Below, one piece after another: positions 59,529-64,000 of a stretch of DNA of 64,000 nt. Source of the DNA: Ancylostoma caninum (lineage: Eukaryota > Nematoda > Chromadorea > Rhabditida > Ancylostomatidae); assembly GCA_037903475.1 (NCBI GenBank), contig JBAJFG010000583.1:354247-418246 (forward strand). The letters run 5' to 3'. The translations under genes were made by a program, and so were the position numbers. The notes beneath the pieces were generated by a model. It worked only from the letters and a program-made list of their open reading frames with translations. It was not told the DNA's origin and made no database searches. The first letter of the stretch is position 1. Every line of letters begins with the position of its first letter.

Positions 59529-60425
59529 GGGTGGTAGTAAACCTACTGAAACTGCCAGTTAACGAAGAACGTTAACTGGCAGCTAACTCCCAGCTTACGG
59601 GGAACTGCGGGAGTGTAATGTAAGCTTCATTGGCCCGAACATGATTCTCTAAGTACGATGCTTAAAAACTATGACGAAACGGGGACCATACTTGCAGGTA
59701 AACTCGACCATACTTGCAGGTAAACTCACAGTTCGAAATCGAACTATGAGCTCACCGTCACGTTGAACTTGCTGCCAGTATGAAACGACGAGGACGCGGT
59801 GAGCGAAAGAGTGTGCGGCGCGCGAGACGCAGACGGCGATCTCGTCGTTTCGCGAAAAAGTCCTCCAGAGGACTTTTTGCTCGCGGTTCGAGTTCATCGT
59901 TATAGCCAGTCGACCGTGCACTGACTTCTTTTCGGTGAAGGCGCATTTCCGCGTACACCCAGCTGATCGATGTTCCCATTGTCTCGATCACCATGACCTT
60001 CCGTCGGAGATCATCGGTGACTCCTATCTCCAGGTGGCCGATTCCGACAGCTCAGCCCTACTCCTTCCTAAATTAAATCCCACATATTCTACGGGCGTGG
60101 AACGACATCTTTGAGCTTAATGCATCAAAGTTAGGTTATGCGGGAAGCGATTCACTGGCCGATTGGTATAGTGGTCACATAAGGTCCCGTTTGCACTCGA
60201 ATCCATGGTTCAGAGGTATGACGGCATACTCTGAGGCCAACGAGTATCCCATCTGTGAAGGTTCGAAACCTCCAAAAGTTTGAAGGTTTCGCAAGAGCCT
60301 CATTATCCAAAGATCACAGTTGTCAGTTAGCTCCTAGCTAGTTCATGGTTACAAACCGGAGCTGAAAGTTCACCGCGACCTCCTACTCATCGTTTCGTCG
60401 CCGTTCCAGGAGGTTTAATACCACC
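59529..60425. mobile_element. TIR element B inside the mariner, 897 bp
   Basis: The inverted ends GGTGGTA.TAAACCT.CTG are flanked by CCAG (59525-59528 and 60426-60429). The sibling mariner has the uninterrupted site (aaaccagatcttctc) near 31240. It includes a tRNA-like stretch near 60158. There is no recognised ORF. Confidence 0.8.
60157..60270 (+). other. tRNA-promoter-like motifs
   Basis: ggccgattggtatagtggtc resembles a tRNA D-arm/A-box. cactcgaatcc follows 30 nt later and ggttcgaaacc about 100 nt later. Spacing does not allow a tRNA fold, so this is a SINE-like or pseudogene remnant inside TIR element B. Confidence 0.3.
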
Positions 60426-61171
60426 CCAGATCTTCTCTCAAGGGAGGTTGTATCAGGGGTTTGGTGGTGCTGTAAATGTATGATTGACTGCACCCTTCTA
60501 CAACCTAGTCATTCATTGACAGCAGAGTGCTAGCATTGTAATTTCAAGTTGAGATCTGCAAATCTTTTATAGATGTGGTCGGGAGTGGTGAACAAAAGCT
60601 GGTTTTCCCCGGCTCCAGGGTAGCGTGAAGCCACATATTCCAAAACTCACACGGCAAAGACTGATGCAGTAACGCATCGAGGTTCTCACTCTATGCCCTC
60701 ATTCCTCAGACCATTCCCCCACTGTTTATAATTTTTCCGAGCTCCAGATACAATCCTGCGACAGCAACAGATTGCTGGTCTGGAGCATGCTGAAATCGCC
60801 TTTCAAAAGTTTACTAATTCTTGTGATCTCAGTTTTTGTTATAGAGGCGTGCAGTCTTCGCTGGATTGTCGCGGAGGATCTACCGAATTGAAAGGTTGAC
60901 AAACCGATTTGAAAAAATGGTGTATGAGCCAAGTTACAGCACTTTTAACTGAAGGGCCCATTTCGGCAATTGATTTCGCAACAACGTAATATATTAAAAA
61001 TAATAATAAAAATACACAATTAAAAATGAACTGATACAAGATTTTTATTTCTATTTTAAAATAATTCTGAAAAATTGGCGACCCATTTTCGGGAGTGGGC
61101 GCCCCTCCTGCGTCCGCCACTGGTAAAGTCCTATTGCAGTTTGAGGGCTACTCTACCTTCTGTGTTTCTAG

Positions 61172-62506
61172 GCCTCACACAGCGGATGTGATATGTGTTG
61201 ACTACTATAGTATTCTTGGCGTAGACCCGTACGCTTCACAAGAAGCTATTCGAGCAGCCTATCACGCCCGTGCACGGCTGTGGCATCCGGACAAGAACGG
61301 TGGCAGTGAGCATAGCCAGCAGAAAGTAAGGCAACTACACAGAGCCGTCGCCCTATCTATAGTCTGCCTCCGATTGTTCACAGTTCATCCAACTTCAACG
61401 TGCCTATGTCGTCTTGTCGGATCCAAATAAACGTGCCATATACGACCGTTTCGGGGCCATGGGTCTGGACGTCGCCGAACGCTGCGACGAGGAGCAACGA
61501 CAGTGCATGGCAGACTTTGCGAGGTCATCGAAGTGGGCAGTGGGTTTCTAAGCCGAATCTGCGTTTACTAGTAGATAGCATTTCCAGAATACTGCACAAG
61601 GACTTTTTTAGTTACTGCTCATGTGCGTGGGCCTGATGACATGCTGTTTCTGTTGCTACTGTTGCTTCGGTTGTTGTTCCATGTGTCGCCGCCGTTCAAA
61701 CACTGAAGAGAGGCAGCGTAAGCAGGAAAGCAGAAGAAGAGAGAAAAGAAGAGCGTCAGAGACAGCGGACTCCGATTACTCCATAGTAAGTTTCAATTTG
61801 TACATCAAATACCTGGGAAGACGACAAAATTCAACAAAATGTGAAATAGATACAAAATATCTAGGGCCTATTCAACTGAAATGTAATGCATACGCCCCTG
61901 AGACCGCGCTAGAAAGCTTGCTGACGAGGTGTATGCACAATAATTAAGGGCACCGTCTCAGCACAGGATCGTAAAATAATTTTCAGGACCTCTCTTCTAG
62001 ATCCCAATTTTGTGCGTAATTGCGTGCAAAATTACCGAAAAAACCTGTCTTCCAGCCTCAACTTTTTTGGAGCTCGGGGGCGAAAGCAAGGCAGAACTGT
62101 GAGCTTTCCGCACCATGCACTCCCTTCCTGATCAGACATGGAGCACACCTTCTAACCTTTAAGATAGAAGTTGATGAGAAACGGGAACGGTGAAGAGGCG
62201 AATTTCTACAGAAGATGCACTTCCGGGGGATCATTCAGGAAATTTCGTACTACTGCAGATTCTTTTCTCACAGAAATGATTCTGAGGGGTGAAGTGCCTT
62301 TTCGTTTTGTAAGCAGCATGGCTTTCTCGATCCTCTCGTCCGCTGGCTTGTACATTCAGCTCCACCACTTCTTGGACATGGAACTCTGTTGGAATTTCTT
62401 GGAACGTGTTGGAAAGAAAAAAATAGCAGACTGTAAATTTGTTTAACAATAGGGTCCTGATTATGAGAACAGCGAGATCGACTTCGCCACTCCGCGATTC
62501 TGCTGA
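61172..62506 (+). CDS. DNAJC5-like cysteine-string J protein, 5' end missing
   Basis: Cysteine-string proteins are palmitoylated Hsp70 co-chaperones on secretory and synaptic vesicles. Exons 61172-61325, 61384-61539, 61612-61785 and 62453-62506 (stop TGA) agree in phase. The J domain runs from DYYSILGVDPYASQEAIR through the HPDKN tripeptide motif to LSDPNKRAIYDRFGAMGLDV. After a short linker comes the cysteine string MTCCFCCYCCFGCCSMC (9 Cys), then a highly basic stretch (RRRSN, then RKQESRRREKRRASE) and a short acidic tail ending ATPRFC. The first visible exon starts in mid-codon, so at least one 5' exon lies upstream, on or beyond the far side of the nested transposons at 57242-61122. The last exon is short and was assigned on phase and acceptor only. 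The string is shorter than in vertebrate CSP. Confidence 0.8.
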
Positions 62507-62604
62507 ATTCGTTTTTCAATGTTCCGTCCATCATCATTCAAGCATATAGCTCGAATCGTCCCGACGTCGGGAGTGTTGTCCAGTAGCCTCACCAGAAGTA
62601 GAAT

Positions 62605-62850
62605 TGTGACACCTCCTTTATTGATTCGGATCTCGTCAATGAAATGCAGCTACCTATCCAGGGAAGAACCAGGTTAAGAATCAAAGCATTCGGTTCAAGC
62701 ACTGCAACAGAAAACGAACATCGCATTGTGAGGGTGACCCTGAGCAATGATGAAGGTGAGACTCACACATGCGAAATGTTCGACAACAAAGTAATTACGA
62801 GCAAAACTACCACGCCGCCACCGCCACAATACCGGACCAGACCAAAAAGG
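62605..62850 (+). mobile_element. BEL/Pao retrotransposon protease-region fragment
   Basis: The plus frame reads an aspartic-protease-like start (CDTSFIDSDLVNEMQLPIQG) after an in-frame stop. A typical Pao block follows: RTRLRIKAFGSSTATENEHR, then IVRVTLSNDEGETHTCEMFD. Gag, RT, RNase H and integrase are absent. It lies just downstream of the DNAJC5-like gene. Confidence 0.65.
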
Positions 62851-63284
62851 TTAGTTTCTTCGACACAATTAATGGGCGCCCATGTATACCTTTCCATGAC
62901 GATCCTGGGGCCACATCCAGTATAGTTCGCAGTGGAAGAAAAGAGGCAGAGGTCATAGACACCGGTTCTGTTCCCACTTTATCCACTTTGCTATCCATTA
63001 ATAAATACTTATCCGTCCATATGGCCATTCCTATGCTGAATATTGATGATAGAGCTGATAATGGAACGTGATAGCCCGGAAATCAAATGAATAAATATAT
63101 CCTGTACTGAAACTATTGGATACACGCTTTCATGGATAAGTTTTTATCGGATAGCAGAATACCGGAATCACACCAAGTGGAGGGGGGGGGGGCATAAATT
63201 ATTGTTCATGATTCTTAATAATTGGCAGTTCATGTGTGTGTGCGTGTGTGTGCACGAGAACCAGCCATCAAAAATGGAAAATAC

Positions 63285-63960
63285 CTACTTCCATGTTCGT
63301 TCGTCTTTAAACCTGGCATTTTTAATATTGTCCAATTGTGTAATTTGCTTCTGCCACACCAGGTTGTTACGGTGGAACTTTATTGACCTTACGTTTCAAC
63401 GTAACCGTCGTCGTCAGAGGTCTGAAAGTGGCCCCAGTTGTTCAATCTGTGTTCTAGACGGTCAAACACCTCATCGTACCTCGCCATTCCTCGACCTTGT
63501 CTAAAGCAAGATACGACAAGAGCGCTCAGAATCGAGGTCCGACCCACCGGTTGTTCCACCTTCCGCGGAAGAAGTCCGCACAGCTAACCCCGTGATCGTT
63601 ATGACGGACGAGTGGTTCTTGCTCGACTCCCGATCTTATTCGATCTACAGATAACTCACATAATGATATTAAAGGAAGCAAATCACTCGTTAAGGAGAGA
63701 CATTCATTTTTGTTATTCATTCCTGGATTCTTGGTCAGAATCCAGGCTGCTTCAAGTGCTTACCTTTTGCCATTCGGAACGTTTTCCAAGAACACATCAT
63801 CTTGCAGTTGTGCTCGAACTATGCATTGTCGGTAAGCCGCGCTAACTTCATCTGACAAGAATGGCATGCAAAGTGGAAGTTTGTTGTCCCGAGGTGTTCG
63901 ATTCTGGTTCCCAGCTTGAGATGGTCTGTGCTGGTACTGCGGAATCGAGTATCCGTTGCT
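63285..63960 (-). mobile_element. Penelope-like element with internal deletion
   Basis: On the minus strand, the part before the nuclease is readable from about 63950 (PLCMPFLSDEVSAAYRQCIV, then ENVPNGKR). It is followed directly by a TAA and the C-terminal end (ALEAAWILTKNP, then MNNKNECLSLTSDLLP). The GIY-YIG domain between them is missing. The tail to about 63285 matches 34710-35050. The window ends inside or just past its RT-side sequence. Confidence 0.75.
63388..63419 (-). ncRNA. Hammerhead ribozyme core motif, second Penelope copy
   Basis: Minus strand: CTGACGA, stem CGACG/CGTTG with a GTTA loop, then GAAAC. It fits CUGANGA - stem II - GAAA. Compared with the copy at 34811-34845 the stem bases differ but pairing is kept, which supports selection for the fold. 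Confidence 0.55.
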
Positions 63961-64000
63961 GCGTGCAATCTTTGATGCTAATCTTCGCGACTCACACCTT

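Larger units (their letters stand above)
57380..60986 (+). mobile_element. Mariner nested in the hAT-like MITE
   Basis: The ends TCAGGTTGTTGCGAAAATAA and a diverged complement are flanked by TA (57378-57379 and 60987-60988). The plus strand carries the helix-turn-helix start ([20 protein letters not shown] from 57563) and GMSLDDHVLRRAVE. Blocks at 59320-59525 and 60430-60986 match the mariner at 30637-31969 in reverse orientation. Two unrelated TIR elements interrupt it. Confidence 0.85.
57242..61122. mobile_element. hAT-like MITE split by nested transposons
   Basis: The ends are CAGTGGCAGACGCAG at the left and the complement of CAGTGGCGGACGCAG at the right. They are flanked by a perfect 8-bp target duplication GTAAAGTC (57234-57241 and 61123-61130). 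The parts outside 57380-60986 align with the 266-bp MITE at 25394-25659. The 3881-bp length is due to a mariner and two further elements lodged inside. The right edge is 50 bp from the first visible exon of the DNAJC5-like gene. Confidence 0.9.

Noticed and set aside
61095..61171. Start codon of the J-protein at 61095 (MGAPPASATGK)
   Set aside because: The ATG lies in the terminal repeat of the hAT-like MITE, and an AG acceptor precedes the conserved part, so it is intron sequence.

Overview
The window is eukaryotic and looks like genomic DNA of a nematode, most probably a strongylid (hookworm-type) worm. Genes are split into small exons (about 60-190 bp) with canonical GT/AG borders. The intact proteins follow the nematode/metazoan Ariadne, PRPF31 and DHHC families. 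Intergenic and intronic DNA is crowded with mariner, Tc1, RTE, Penelope, BEL/Pao, hAT, MULE-like and Helitron sequences. The species call is inference. All exon borders below were read by eye and checked for reading-phase agreement; no transcript data were available.

Left half, all on the minus strand. A small secreted ten-cysteine protein (12255 to 2928, three exons) has a 7.2-kb second intron that contains a giant imperfect palindrome. Next come two unassigned exons (13706-14007), then an unrecognised Pro-rich protein with one membrane span (17166 to 15634). The splicing factor Prp31 follows (20745 to 18110, 12 exons, 496 aa, apparently complete). Last is the RBR ubiquitin ligase Ariadne-1 (33648 to 23552, 13 exons, 497 aa, apparently complete). 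Ariadne-1, Prp31 and the Pro-rich gene are co-oriented, so polycistronic transcription is possible but not shown.

Middle. 33.7-39.2 kb holds a Penelope-like element tail with a hammerhead-ribozyme core, a candidate secreted leucine-rich protein exon and several small inverted-repeat elements. A DHHC palmitoyltransferase of the ZDHHC3/7 type runs on the plus strand (39177 to 46434, nine exons). Its second intron carries a complete non-autonomous Helitron and a second TIR element. A tandem duplication has copied the 3' splice site and start of its second exon.

Right. 46.4-57.2 kb is repeat-rich intergenic DNA: three copies of a 305-bp unit, two internally deleted mariners, a CCGGCC-rich block, RTE and Penelope fragments and a second large foldback. 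From 57242 to 61122 lies a nested set of transposons: a hAT-like MITE split by a mariner, which is itself split by two further TIR elements. Immediately beyond it are the J domain and cysteine string of a DNAJC5-like protein (61172-62506, plus; 5' end not found), then BEL/Pao and Penelope fragments.

No single new cellular system is evident. The most unusual material is the layered mobile-element architecture and its effect on the introns of conserved genes.
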